NCBI GenBank assembly: GCA_902803365.1
Contig: CADCPU010000007.1
Location: 1 to 13,557 of the forward strand
From: Oscillospiraceae bacterium
GTDB lineage: Bacteria > Bacillota_A > Clostridia > Saccharofermentanales > Saccharofermentanaceae
Direction of reading: 5' to 3'
DNA: 13,557 nucleotides
The notes beneath the pieces were generated by a model. It did not search any database. It worked only from the letters and a program-made list of their open reading frames with translations, and was not told where the DNA came from. This document shows, one piece after another, positions 1 through 7,133 of the stretch (the first letter of the stretch is position 1; every line of letters starts with the position of its first letter). A program made the position numbers and the translations under genes.

Positions 1-74
1 AGTCGCACTTCGCTCACCCTAAGGGTGAGTCACGAACCGGCTTAGTCGCACTCTGCTCACCCTAAGGGTGAGTC
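1..74. repeat. Two direct copies of a 31-bp palindrome-bearing repeat
   Basis: Copies lie at 1-31 and 44-74 (43-bp period) and differ only at two adjacent positions (TC versus CT, the tenth and eleventh bases). Each contains a near-perfect 17-base palindrome, CTCACCCT-A-AGGGTGAG, at 12-28 and 55-71. A 12-base spacer (32-43) separates them. The first copy begins at the window edge, so the array may extend upstream. No T-run follows the palindromes, so an ordinary terminator is not obvious. Function unknown: intergenic repeat family, protein-binding site or RNA hairpins are all possible. Confidence 0.85.
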
Positions 75-139
75 GGAAGTGGAACAGAAAAAAATATCAC
101 TTTTTTGCAATTGGCAATACTTAAAAAAGAATTTATGTT

Positions 140-168
140 TATAATGAAGTAAGTGAGCAATCTGAGGG
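140..168 (+). promoter_or_regulatory. -10-like box and ribosome site that decide the start of the first gene
   Basis: TATAAT is at 140-145. No good -35 lies at standard distance: TTGGCA at 111-116 is 23 bases away. A transcript starting near 152 would carry GAGGG at 164-168, five bases before ATG 174. This favours ATG 174 over the in-frame GTG at 153, which lacks a ribosome site and would sit at the very 5' end of such a transcript. Confidence 0.45.
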
Positions 169-173
169 CATTT

Positions 174-1178
174 ATGGAACTAAAGGAACATCTTTATGTC
201 AGGGCGATAAAGATATTGATTTTGGTATTTTTGTTGCTTCTTTTATTCTTGTACGGTACATATCTGTATCCGTATTTTGAGTTCTACATGAATTCTACGC
301 CCAAATTTCAGATCGTCAGCCCGATCTCGACGCTTGTTCCGCAGGGAATCGAATATCTTGAAGATGAAAATTGCTTTATCGTAAGCGGATATCAATATCC
401 AAAAGGTTATTCGAATCTTGTAGTGATAGATGAACATAACAATAAGTATTCCAAGAGTATCATCAATTCCAAAGGCAAGGAATTCAAATGGCATTCCGGC
501 GGAGTGGCATGTCATGGTGACTATGTTTATGTAACGGGCGGAAACAGTAAATGTTATGTTCTCTCGAAAAAGGATGTTTTGGATAAGACAAAGGACAAGG
601 TGCAGATAGTAGGTACGATCAAGACTGACAGCAACTCATCATTCTGCTTTGTTTACGGTAACTGTCTTTATATCGGTGAATATCAGTATATGTCCAAGTT
701 TGTAACCAATAAGGAACATCATATGGTATCACCGCACGGAAATCTTAATACTGCAATGGTCTTTGCATATCCTTTTTCTGACGAAGAGAAGTACGGCGTA
801 AGCGATAAAGCTATCATGGCGCTGTCGATCGGAAGCTCTATCCAGGGCATGTGTATGGATAGTTCAGGTAAGATGTATCTTTCTGCTTCATCCAGTAAAT
901 TTGACCAATCGATACTTTATGTATATGATTTTAGAAAAGTAGTTCAAATGGCGGACTATTCATACGACTATCATGGTAATATGATACCTGTATTCGTATT
1001 CGAAGATGTTGCTCTTATAAAGAGGATAAAAGTACCGCCGAATTGCGAGGGCGTTACCTCGTCATCTGATTCTGTATATATGGTATTTGAATCTGCCAGT
1101 ACGAGATTTAAGTACGGATGGCTGTTCGGTACACAGTATGTGTATAAGATTAATACCGAACGTTTGTTGTATGAATGA
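174..1178 (+). CDS. Membrane-anchored propeller-like protein of unknown function
   Basis: I do not recognise this 334-residue protein as a named family. Residues about 12-32 form one strongly hydrophobic helix after a short basic start, so it is probably an N-terminal anchor with the rest outside the cell. The body has repeated short strand-turn blocks such as QGIEYL...FIVSGY, GGVACHGDYVYVTGG and IQGMCMDSSGKMYLSAS. These resemble blades of a six- or seven-bladed beta-propeller (NHL/SMP-30-like), but no catalytic residues can be assigned. I chose ATG 174 because GAGGG lies five bases upstream; GTG 153 would add seven residues. It stands alone: repeats precede it, and a weak terminator and a new promoter follow. 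A substrate-sensing or binding role is only a guess. Confidence 0.8.
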   Translation: MELKEHLYVRAIKILILVFLLLLLFLYGTYLYPYFEFYMNSTPKFQIVSPISTLVPQGIEYLEDENCFIVSGYQYPKGYSNLVVIDEHNNKYSKSIINSKGKEFKWHSGGVACHGDYVYVTGGNSKCYVLSKKDVLDKTKDKVQIVGTIKTDSNSSFCFVYGNCLYIGEYQYMSKFVTNKEHHMVSPHGNLNTAMVFAYPFSDEEKYGVSDKAIMALSIGSSIQGMCMDSSGKMYLSASSSKFDQSILYVYDFRKVVQMADYSYDYHGNMIPVFVFEDVALIKRIKVPPNCEGVTSSSDSVYMVFESASTRFKYGWLFGTQYVYKINTERLLYE

Positions 1179-1188
1179 TATGGAAGTC

Positions 1189-1216
1189 AGATAATTAACA
1201 AAATTCTCTTTTTTTT
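1189..1216 (+). terminator. Weak A/T-rich hairpin with eight-T tail
   Basis: AGATAATT (1189-1196) can pair with AATTCTCT (1202-1209) around loop AACAA, with one T-C mismatch. A run of eight T (1209-1216) follows. The stem is weak but lies just after the stop at 1178 and before the next promoter, so it is a plausible intrinsic terminator. Confidence 0.45.
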
Positions 1217-1227
1217 CTGAATATGCC

Positions 1228-1256
1228 TTGCCAATAAATCAAAGGTGCTTTATAAT
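1228..1256 (+). promoter_or_regulatory. Sigma-A-type promoter of the secreted DUF4214 protein gene
   Basis: TTGCCA (1228-1233) and a perfect TATAAT (1251-1256) are separated by 17 bases, the optimal spacing. Transcription should start near 1263, giving a leader of about 80 bases before ATG 1345. The ribosome site AAGGAGG (1331-1337) is strong, with seven bases to the start codon. Confidence 0.8.
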
Positions 1257-1344
1257 TTTTTCTGTATCTTTATGTATTCACAATTCTTGTATAGAACTGT
1301 GGTTTCGGTAAGAATTATTATGTGCGGTTAAAGGAGGTACCGTT

Positions 1345-3228
1345 ATGATATCAGAAAAAGCAAAGACCCATAAAAGGTCTCTGTCCGTTGCATCCAGTGT
1401 TCTTTCACTGACAATGTTCGTCGGTGCATTTGGAACTTCTGCTCTTGCAGCTTCAGATGTCGCTCAGGTAGGAAAATCATCATTCGGCTCATTAAGTGAT
1501 GCCATCGCTGCTGCTAAAGCAGGTGACACAGTCCAGCTCATCGCAGACAGTTCTGCAGCTGGTGCTGTAACGATCGATAAGGATATTACGATCGACCTTA
1601 ATGGTTACACATTTACAGACACAAGTGCTGATTATGCTCTTGCTGTTTCCAACAAAGCAACAGTAACCATCAAAGATTCTTCTGAAGAAGAAAAGGGTTA
1701 CTTTATCTCAGAGAGCGCAGCCGGTCTTTATGCATTCGAGGGTAACCTCGTTATCGATAGTGGTACGATCGAGTCCGGTACAAAGGCTATCTCTGTTAAG
1801 GAAGGTACAGTTACTCTTAACGGCGGTCTTGTAAAGTGTTCCAATATAGAAGGTTATGCAGTTTACGCATTTGAAGGCGATGCTGCTACTATTAAGGTTG
1901 CAGGCGGTTCTGTTGATTCCGCTGGTTACGGTATCGGTATCGGTGATAATGCTGCTACAGTTGAGATCTCCGACGGTTCCATTTCAGCTGTGAACTTTGC
2001 TCTTGCTACAAACGGTAGTTCCGAGAAGGATGCTAAGGTTACTATTTCCGGTGGTCACATCGCAAGTGGAACGATCGGTGTTTACCAGCCTTCCGGCGAA
2101 TTTACATTGACAGGCGGTACAATCTCAGGTGCTACAGCTTATTACATCAAGTCCGGTACACTTAACATCTCCGGCGGTAAGCTCTCAGCTAACGGTGAGA
2201 AGACAGATCGTGTTGTGAACAACAACGGTGCTGACGCTACAGGCGATGCATTGGTAATCGACAACTGCGGATATCCTAAGGGTGAGCCTAAGGTTAACAT
2301 CTCCGGCGGTGAGTTCGACAGTGATAAGGCTACTGCAGTAGGCAAGTATGCTTCTGAGGGTCTTGAGGCTATCAAGGGCTTTATCTCCGGCGGTAAGTTC
2401 TCCAACGCTGTTGCTGAGGAAGATTGCGCTGAGGGTTGCACACCTTTCAAGTATTCCGATGCCCAGTTCGGTGTAAGAAACGGTAATCTTACATTTGCTG
2501 ACTTCGTAGAGCGTCTCTATACAGTAGCTCTCGGCAGACCTTCTGAGGAAGAGGGTAAGAATTTCTGGATCGAGAACGTTACAAACGGTAAGTACACAGG
2601 TTCTGATTGCGGAATCTTCTTCCTTACAAGTGATGAGTTCAAGAACAAGACAACAACTGATGATCAGTTCATCACAACACTTTACAAGACATTCTTCGAT
2701 CGTGAAGCTGACAGTGAGGGATTAGCTTTCTGGGAGAATTTCCTTAAGAACGGCGGTTCACGTGAGGATGTAGTAAGAAGATTTGCAGATTCCAACGAGT
2801 GGTGCAATGTTTGTGCTTCTTACAACGTTAAGTCCGGTGCTCTTACAGCTAAGGCTTCTATCCCTTCAAGCAAGGCTATCGATTTTGCTACAAGACTCTA
2901 TACAGAGTGCCTTGGCCGTGAGCCTGAGGAAGAAGGTTTGCAGTATTGGGCTCTTGCTCTTACTAACCTTGAAGTTACTGGTTACCAGGCAGCAGCAGGA
3001 TTCTTCGCTTCACCTGAGTATCAGAACAAGAAGGCTTCTAACGAGGCTTATGTAAATGCTCTCTACAAGACATTCATGGGTCGTGAGGCTGATGAAGACG
3101 GCTTGAAGTTCTGGATCGGCCAGTTGAATGCAAACGTTGGTCGTTTCGAGGTTCTCGCAGGATTTGCAATGTCCGATGAGTTCACAAACATCTGTGCATC
3201 ATACGGCATCAACAGAGGAGATCTTTGA
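1345..3228 (+). CDS. Secreted beta-helix protein with duplicated C-terminal DUF4214 repeats
   Basis: This is a 627-residue exported protein. Residues 1-35 are a signal peptide: basic start, hydrophobic core and ALA-A cleavage site after residue 35, with no lipobox. Residues about 42-380 are rich in short Gly/Ser/Thr/Val strands with recurring ISGG or LTGG turns, including VTISGGHI, FTLTGGTI, LNISGGKL and VNISGGEF. This is typical of right-handed beta-helices in adhesins and surface proteins. Residues about 386-627 carry four LYxxxxGR/DR...G..FW motifs, starting at 391, 446, 518 and 573. The spacing of 55, 72, 55 shows a 127-residue unit duplicated once. The motifs match DUF4214, a domain common in secreted and S-layer-like proteins. 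It probably acts at the cell surface in binding or attachment. No LPXTG or SLH anchor is visible, and no polysaccharide-cleaving residues can be assigned. Confidence 0.85.
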   Translation: MISEKAKTHKRSLSVASSVLSLTMFVGAFGTSALAASDVAQVGKSSFGSLSDAIAAAKAGDTVQLIADSSAAGAVTIDKDITIDLNGYTFTDTSADYALAVSNKATVTIKDSSEEEKGYFISESAAGLYAFEGNLVIDSGTIESGTKAISVKEGTVTLNGGLVKCSNIEGYAVYAFEGDAATIKVAGGSVDSAGYGIGIGDNAATVEISDGSISAVNFALATNGSSEKDAKVTISGGHIASGTIGVYQPSGEFTLTGGTISGATAYYIKSGTLNISGGKLSANGEKTDRVVNNNGADATGDALVIDNCGYPKGEPKVNISGGEFDSDKATAVGKYASEGLEAIKGFISGGKFSNAVAEEDCAEGCTPFKYSDAQFGVRNGNLTFADFVERLYTVALGRPSEEEGKNFWIENVTNGKYTGSDCGIFFLTSDEFKNKTTTDDQFITTLYKTFFDREADSEGLAFWENFLKNGGSREDVVRRFADSNEWCNVCASYNVKSGALTAKASIPSSKAIDFATRLYTECLGREPEEEGLQYWALALTNLEVTGYQAAAGFFASPEYQNKKASNEAYVNALYKTFMGREADEDGLKFWIGQLNANVGRFEVLAGFAMSDEFTNICASYGINRGDL

Positions 3229-3240
3229 TCTTAGATCTTT
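3220..3240. repeat. Three tandem 7-base GATCTTW units across the stop codon
   Basis: GATCTTT, GATCTTA and GATCTTT lie head to tail at 3220-3226, 3227-3233 and 3234-3240 and span the TGA stop at 3226-3228. The repeat is short and may be chance. A change of one unit would alter the very end of the protein. Confidence 0.5.
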
Positions 3241-3256
3241 AAACTGAATAAACGAG

Positions 3257-3288
3257 CAGGGTTGTCGATTATGGCAACCCTGTTTTTT
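3257..3288 (+). terminator. Strong intrinsic terminator after the DUF4214 protein gene
   Basis: CAGGGTTG (3257-3264) pairs perfectly with CAACCCTG (3275-3282), and a T-G and a C-G pair extend the stem inward. Six T follow (3283-3288). It lies about 30 bases after the stop and separates this gene from the pyr operon. Confidence 0.9.
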
Positions 3289-3293
3289 ATTTG

Positions 3294-3335
3294 GGTCTCG
3301 AAAATAGGTAAATTATCGGTTGAAATTTTCAGACC
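3294..3335. other. Inverted repeat overlapping the likely pyr promoter region
   Basis: GGTCT-C-GAAAAT (3294-3305) is complementary to ATTTTCAGACC (3325-3335): eleven base pairs with one bulged C and a 19-base loop. No T-run follows, so it does not look like a terminator. It overlaps TTGAAA (3320-3325), a possible -35. An operator or chance are both possible. Confidence 0.5.
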
Positions 3336-3353
3336 TTAAGTTTAATCTATTAT
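3320..3353 (+). promoter_or_regulatory. Probable pyr operon promoter region (exact boxes uncertain)
   Basis: A promoter must lie between the terminator ending at 3288 and the PyrR-binding leader at 3366. Candidate -35 boxes are TTGAAA (3320-3325) and TTTTCA (3326-3331). The best -10 is TATTAT (3348-3353), 16 bases after the second candidate. Neither pair is ideal, so this is a placement by context. Confidence 0.4.
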
Positions 3354-3365
3354 TAGTCTTTAAGT

Positions 3366-3388
3366 TGATCCAGAGAGGTTAGCAAGAT
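3366..3388 (+). promoter_or_regulatory. PyrR-binding loop of the pyr leader RNA
   Basis: The stretch TCCAGAGAGGTTAGCAAG (3369-3386) matches the conserved PyrR RNA-recognition sequence (UCCAGAGAGGYUNGCAAG) known from Bacillus pyr leaders. PyrR with bound UMP stabilises this hairpin (the anti-antiterminator). Here TGATCC (3366-3371) and AGCAAG (3381-3386) can instead pair with GGATCA (3420-3425) and CTTGTT (3410-3415). That alternative fold would consume the 5' arm of the attenuator terminator. I see this by hand pairing; it has not been folded by computer. Confidence 0.88.
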
Positions 3389-3416
3389 AGTCCATGTGAA
3401 TATTTTTTGCTTGTTT

Positions 3417-3442
3417 GTCGGATCATCGGATTCGACTTTTTT
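3417..3442 (+). terminator. pyr operon attenuator terminator
   Basis: GTCGGATC (3417-3424) pairs with GATTCGAC (3429-3436), eight pairs including one G-T, closing an ATCG tetraloop. Six T follow at 3437-3442. It lies between the PyrR-binding loop and the pyrR ribosome site GGAAGGAG (3451-3458), the usual place for PyrR-controlled attenuation. It should form when UMP is plentiful and stop transcription before pyrR. Confidence 0.85.
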
Positions 3443-3465
3443 ATTCTTTCGGAAGGAGTTTTCTT

Positions 3466-4020
3466 ATGAAGAATATCGTTACCAAAGCAGAATTGATGGA
3501 CGAATCCAACATGAAGCGTGCCATCATGCGAATCTCTCATGAGATCATTGAAAAAAACGACGGACTTGATGATGTTTGTCTTATCGGTATCCAGAGAAGA
3601 GGCGTACCTATGGCAAAGCAGATCAGGGACAACCTCAGAAGTGTAGAGGGTGTTGAGGTTCCTATCGGGATCCTTGATATCACATTTTACAGAGATGACC
3701 TTTCAAAGCTTGATGCTCATCCTGTAGTTAACGGAACACATATTCCATTTGATGTAAATAATAAGAAGATCGTGTTGGTCGATGACGTTTTGTATACGGG
3801 TAGAACCGTAAGGTCAGCGATCGATGCGATTTTTGATATGGGAAGACCTGCAGCGATCGAGCTTGCGATCCTGATCGACAGAGGTCACAGAGAACTTCCT
3901 TTCAAGGCAGATTTCACAGGTAAGAATGTACCTACTTCTAAGCACGAACTTATCTCTGTTCAGTTCGCTGAAGTAGACGGACAAAATCAGGTTCTTCTTT
4001 GCGAGGAGGTTAAAGAATAA
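3466..4020 (+). CDS. pyrR: Pyrimidine operon attenuation regulator PyrR
   Basis: PyrR binds UMP and the pyr leader RNA and promotes termination; many family members also have uracil phosphoribosyltransferase activity. At 184 residues it is the usual family length. The PRPP-loop motif VDDVLYTGRT spans residues 105-114, as in active phosphoribosyltransferases, and the early IGIQRRGVPMA block is also typical. I start it at ATG 3466, which has GGAAGGAG seven bases upstream. The longer in-frame start at TTG 3415 would run through the attenuator stem and adds 17 residues unlike PyrR. Its own leader carries the PyrR-binding loop, so it should be self-regulated. It overlaps pyrB by one base. Confidence 0.96.
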   Translation: MKNIVTKAELMDESNMKRAIMRISHEIIEKNDGLDDVCLIGIQRRGVPMAKQIRDNLRSVEGVEVPIGILDITFYRDDLSKLDAHPVVNGTHIPFDVNNKKIVLVDDVLYTGRTVRSAIDAIFDMGRPAAIELAILIDRGHRELPFKADFTGKNVPTSKHELISVQFAEVDGQNQVLLCEEVKE

Positions 4021-4949
4021 TGGGACTTAAGAATAAAGATCTGTTGGGACTTAAGCAGTTGACTGCAGATGAGATCATGGAGATCTTGGAGACTGCTAAG
4101 ACAATGAAGATGGTCCTTACATCAGGTAACAAAAAGACAAGCCATCTTCAGGGTAAATCAGTAATCACTCTCTTTTATGAGAACAGTACCAGAACGAGAC
4201 TTTCTTTCGAGCTCGCTTCAAAGTATATGGGATCGGCCAGTGCCAATATCTCAGCTTCCGGTTCCTCAGTTGCCAAGGGTGAATCACTCCTTGATACGGC
4301 AAGAACGATCGATATGATGGCTACTGATATCATCATCATGAGACACAGCCATTCAGGTGCGCCTCACTTTATCGCACCTCATCTTAATGCTTCGGTCGTT
4401 AATGCAGGTGACGGAATGAATGAGCATCCTACACAGGCGCTCCTGGATATGTTTACCATCTATGAAAAGTACGGTTCACTGGAAGGACTTAACATCGCTA
4501 TCTGCGGTGATATCTACCACAGCCGTGTAGTCAGAAGCAATGCGATCGGAATGACAAAGCTCGGCGCAAATGTCAGTGTCTATGGCCCTAAGACGATGAT
4601 GCCTATCGGTATCGAGCATATGGGTGTAAGGGTAGCCGAGAATGTTGCCGATTGTGTTAAGGACTGCGATGCGGTCATGGGACTTCGTGTTCAGCTTGAA
4701 AGACAGCAGAAATCCCTTTTCCCGTCAGTCGCGGAATATTCGAATTTCTACGCAATCACTCCCGAGATGCTCGAGCTTGCTAAGCCGGGAGCGTTACTTA
4801 TGCACCCGGGTCCTTGTAACCACGGTGTTGAACTTCCGACAGCCGTTTATGACTGCGAACAGTCCGTCATAAATGAGCAGGTAACAAATGGTGTTGCCGT
4901 AAGAATGGCTGTCCTCTATCTATTAATGGCAAGGAGAAATCAGATATGA
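4020..4949 (+). CDS. pyrB: Aspartate carbamoyltransferase catalytic chain
   Basis: Joins carbamoyl phosphate and L-aspartate to give N-carbamoyl-aspartate, the first committed step of UMP synthesis. At 309 residues it is full length. STRTR at 56-60 is the carbamoyl-phosphate loop, HPTQALLDMFTI begins at His136, and HPGPCNHGVEL begins at His262. The family more often has an Arg where this last motif has His (PxNRGVE), a mild variation. No regulatory chain gene (pyrI) follows, which fits the unregulated trimer type found in Bacillus. The start overlaps the pyrR stop (TAATG), with GAGGAGG at 4003-4009, so the two are probably translationally coupled. It ends in an ATGA overlap with pyrC. Confidence 0.96.
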   Translation: MGLKNKDLLGLKQLTADEIMEILETAKTMKMVLTSGNKKTSHLQGKSVITLFYENSTRTRLSFELASKYMGSASANISASGSSVAKGESLLDTARTIDMMATDIIIMRHSHSGAPHFIAPHLNASVVNAGDGMNEHPTQALLDMFTIYEKYGSLEGLNIAICGDIYHSRVVRSNAIGMTKLGANVSVYGPKTMMPIGIEHMGVRVAENVADCVKDCDAVMGLRVQLERQQKSLFPSVAEYSNFYAITPEMLELAKPGALLMHPGPCNHGVELPTAVYDCEQSVINEQVTNGVAVRMAVLYLLMARRNQI

Positions 4950-6202
4950 AAATAATCCTCGAAAACGCCGTATTATACAGCGGCGAGAAGAAAGATCTCT
5001 ATATCGATGACGGCAAGTTCTGTGACGCTTTTGACAAAGCCTCTGCTGATAAGGTCTTCGATATTTCAGGCAAGACAGTATTTCCGGGTCTCGTTGACAT
5101 GCACTGTCACTTAAGAGAGCCTGGTTATGAGTACAGAGAGACGATCAAGACAGGAACAATGAGCGCAGCTAAGGGCGGCTATACATCAGTATGCCCTATG
5201 CCTAACACAAAGCCCGTTTGTGATAACCCTGCAGTAGTCAGCGGTATATTAAAGAAGGCGAAGGAAGCAGGCTACGCACGTGTATATCCTATCGGTGCAG
5301 CAAGCAAGGGCTTGGGCGGTAATGAGATCGCTGAGATCGGTCTCATGAAGGAAGCAGGTATCGTAGCGGTATCTGACGACGGTAAGCCGATCGCAACAGC
5401 AGGACTTCTTCGTAAGGTACTCGAGTATTCTTCTGATTTTGATATTCCGGTACTCAATCACTGCGAAGAGCAGACACTCTCCGAAGGTGCGATGAATGAA
5501 GGTATCGTATCGACTTCTATCGGCATTCGCGGCATTCCTACCGCTGCCGAGGATATTATGATCGCAAGAGACATTATCCTTGCAGAATACCTTAACATTC
5601 CGATCCACATCTGCCATGTTTCCACAAAGGGCGGTGTCAGGATGATCAGAGACGCGAAGGCAAGAGGCGTTAAGGTTACTTGCGAGACATGTCCGCATTA
5701 CTTCACGCTCACTGATGATAACTGTGAGAATTACGATACCAACTTCAAGATGCATCCGCCGCTTCGTACACAGGAGCACGTTGATGCGATCATCGAAGGT
5801 ATCAAGGACGGCACGATCGATGCGATCGCAACAGATCACGCTCCTCATCATGAGGATGAGAAGGTCGTTGAGTTCCAGATCGCCAATAACGGTATCGTAG
5901 GCTTTGAGACTGCGTTCGCTTTGGGTTATACTTATCTGGTAAAGCCGGGTCATATCACAGTTCAGAAACTCGTTGAACTCATGTGCTTTAACCCTTCGAA
6001 CATCCTTAAGCTCGGAAGAGGCGGACTCAACGTAGGTGATGATGCAGATCTCGCTGTTTTCGATCTCGAAAACGAGTTCGTATTCGACAAGAACAAGATG
6101 CTCACAAAGGGCAGGAACACACCATATGACGGCTTTAAGCTCTACGGTGAAACATATCTTACTATCATGGGAGGAAACGTAACTTATGAAAAACTTTGCT
6201 GA
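4946..6202 (+). CDS. pyrC: Dihydroorotase, class I
   Basis: Closes N-carbamoyl-aspartate to dihydroorotate, the second step after PyrB. The 418-residue length and motifs are those of class I enzymes rather than the shorter E. coli type. HCH at 53-55 carries the two metal-binding His and is followed by LREPGYEYRE. SDDG is at 143-146; in related enzymes an Asp here binds metal. Further expected ligands are His172 (NHCEE), His224 (HICHVST) and Asp297 (TDHAPHH). All appear intact, so it should be active; some class I paralogues next to pyrB are inactive and lack these. It overlaps pyrB by four bases and pyrF by 17, indicating one transcript. Confidence 0.96.
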   Translation: MKIILENAVLYSGEKKDLYIDDGKFCDAFDKASADKVFDISGKTVFPGLVDMHCHLREPGYEYRETIKTGTMSAAKGGYTSVCPMPNTKPVCDNPAVVSGILKKAKEAGYARVYPIGAASKGLGGNEIAEIGLMKEAGIVAVSDDGKPIATAGLLRKVLEYSSDFDIPVLNHCEEQTLSEGAMNEGIVSTSIGIRGIPTAAEDIMIARDIILAEYLNIPIHICHVSTKGGVRMIRDAKARGVKVTCETCPHYFTLTDDNCENYDTNFKMHPPLRTQEHVDAIIEGIKDGTIDAIATDHAPHHEDEKVVEFQIANNGIVGFETAFALGYTYLVKPGHITVQKLVELMCFNPSNILKLGRGGLNVGDDADLAVFDLENEFVFDKNKMLTKGRNTPYDGFKLYGETYLTIMGGNVTYEKLC

Positions 6203-7133
6203 TCAGCTTTGCGGAAAGATCGCAGAACTCAATAACCCGACAGTAATGGGCCTTGACCCTAAGATCGACTATATCCCTCAGTTCATTATCGACGAGGCTA
6301 AGGAGAATTTCCCTGATGATGAGGAAATGGCTGCTTGCGAAGCAATCGTTGAGTTTAATAAGGCTCTTATCGATGCAGTATGCGACATCATCCCTGCAGT
6401 TAAGCCTCAGATCGCTTACTATGAGATGTACGGAATCTGCGGACTTGAAGCTTTTCTTGAGACTGTTGACTATGCAAAGTCCAAGGGCATGGTAGTTATC
6501 GCAGACGCTAAGAGAAATGATATCGGAACAACAGCTGCTGCTTATGCAAAGGCTTTGATCGGTGAGACAGCTTTCCTTGATTCCACAAAACCTGTTGTTG
6601 ATGCTGATGCAGTAACAGTTAACGGTTATCTCGGAACTGACGGTATCGTTCCTTTCACAGAGATCTGTAAGGAAGCCGGCAAGGGTATCTTTACTCTCGT
6701 TAGAACATCCAATCCTTCTGCAGGCGATCTTCAGGATCTCGAATTGACTGACGGCCGTAAGGTATATGAAGCTATGGCTGATATGGTCAACGAATGGGGT
6801 AAGGATCTCATCGGTGAGTGCGGTTTCTCATCAGTAGGTGCTGTTGTTGGCGCTACATGGCCTGAGCAGGCAGTTGACGCAAGAAAGAGAATGCCTAATG
6901 CTCTTATCCTCGTTCCCGGTTACGGTGCTCAAGGTGCTGGCCCAGATGCTGCAGTTGCTTCATTTACAGCTGACGGTAAGGGTTCGATCGTTAATGCTTC
7001 CAGAAGCCTTATGTGCGCATGGATGAAGAGGGAAGACCTCGATGCCAAGGATTTTGCACAGGCTACAAGAGATGAAGCTATCGATATGAGAGACAAGCTC
7101 AATAACGCTTTAAAGGATCGTAAATACGTATGA
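6186..7133 (+). CDS. pyrF: Orotidine 5'-phosphate decarboxylase, long type
   Basis: Removes CO2 from OMP to form UMP, the last step of the pathway. Its 315 residues fit the longer type-2 subfamily better than the ~240-residue B. subtilis or E. coli enzymes. The catalytic signature DAKRNDIGTTA starts at Asp107, with Lys109 and Asp112 in the expected places. The N-terminal MGLDPKIDYIP block is typical of type 2. The start lies inside the end of pyrC (17-base overlap), with GGGAGG at 6169-6174 as ribosome site, so its translation is probably coupled. It precedes pyrK, whereas in B. subtilis pyrF follows pyrD. Confidence 0.95.
   Translation: MKNFADQLCGKIAELNNPTVMGLDPKIDYIPQFIIDEAKENFPDDEEMAACEAIVEFNKALIDAVCDIIPAVKPQIAYYEMYGICGLEAFLETVDYAKSKGMVVIADAKRNDIGTTAAAYAKALIGETAFLDSTKPVVDADAVTVNGYLGTDGIVPFTEICKEAGKGIFTLVRTSNPSAGDLQDLELTDGRKVYEAMADMVNEWGKDLIGECGFSSVGAVVGATWPEQAVDARKRMPNALILVPGYGAQGAGPDAAVASFTADGKGSIVNASRSLMCAWMKREDLDAKDFAQATRDEAIDMRDKLNNALKDRKYV

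Noticed and set aside
1..74. Terminal repeats as a CRISPR array
   Set aside because: Only two units with a 12-base spacer, shorter than CRISPR spacers, and no cas genes in view.
153..173. GTG start for the first gene
   Set aside because: No ribosome site precedes it, and a -10-like box lies at 140-145. ATG 174 has GAGGG five bases upstream. Still possible, but less likely.
3403..3408. Run of six T after the PyrR-binding loop as an early terminator
   Set aside because: I could draw no stable stem ending directly before it; the convincing terminator is the one at 3417-3442.
3415..3465. Upstream in-frame TTG start that would lengthen PyrR by 17 residues
   Set aside because: It runs through the attenuator terminator stem and T-run and has no ribosome site, while ATG 3466 has GGAAGGAG and gives the normal PyrR length.
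5823..5830. GCGATCGC and many GATC sites, suggesting HIP1-like or Dam-related elements
   Set aside because: They lie mostly within codons for Ile, Asp and Ala (ATC, GAT, GCG/GCA) used throughout the genes, with no clustering in control regions.
5249..5953. Long reverse-strand open frame of 234 codons opposite pyrC
   Set aside because: It lies wholly within pyrC, which has intact catalytic motifs; the translation is rich in Arg, Cys and Asp with no recognisable domain.
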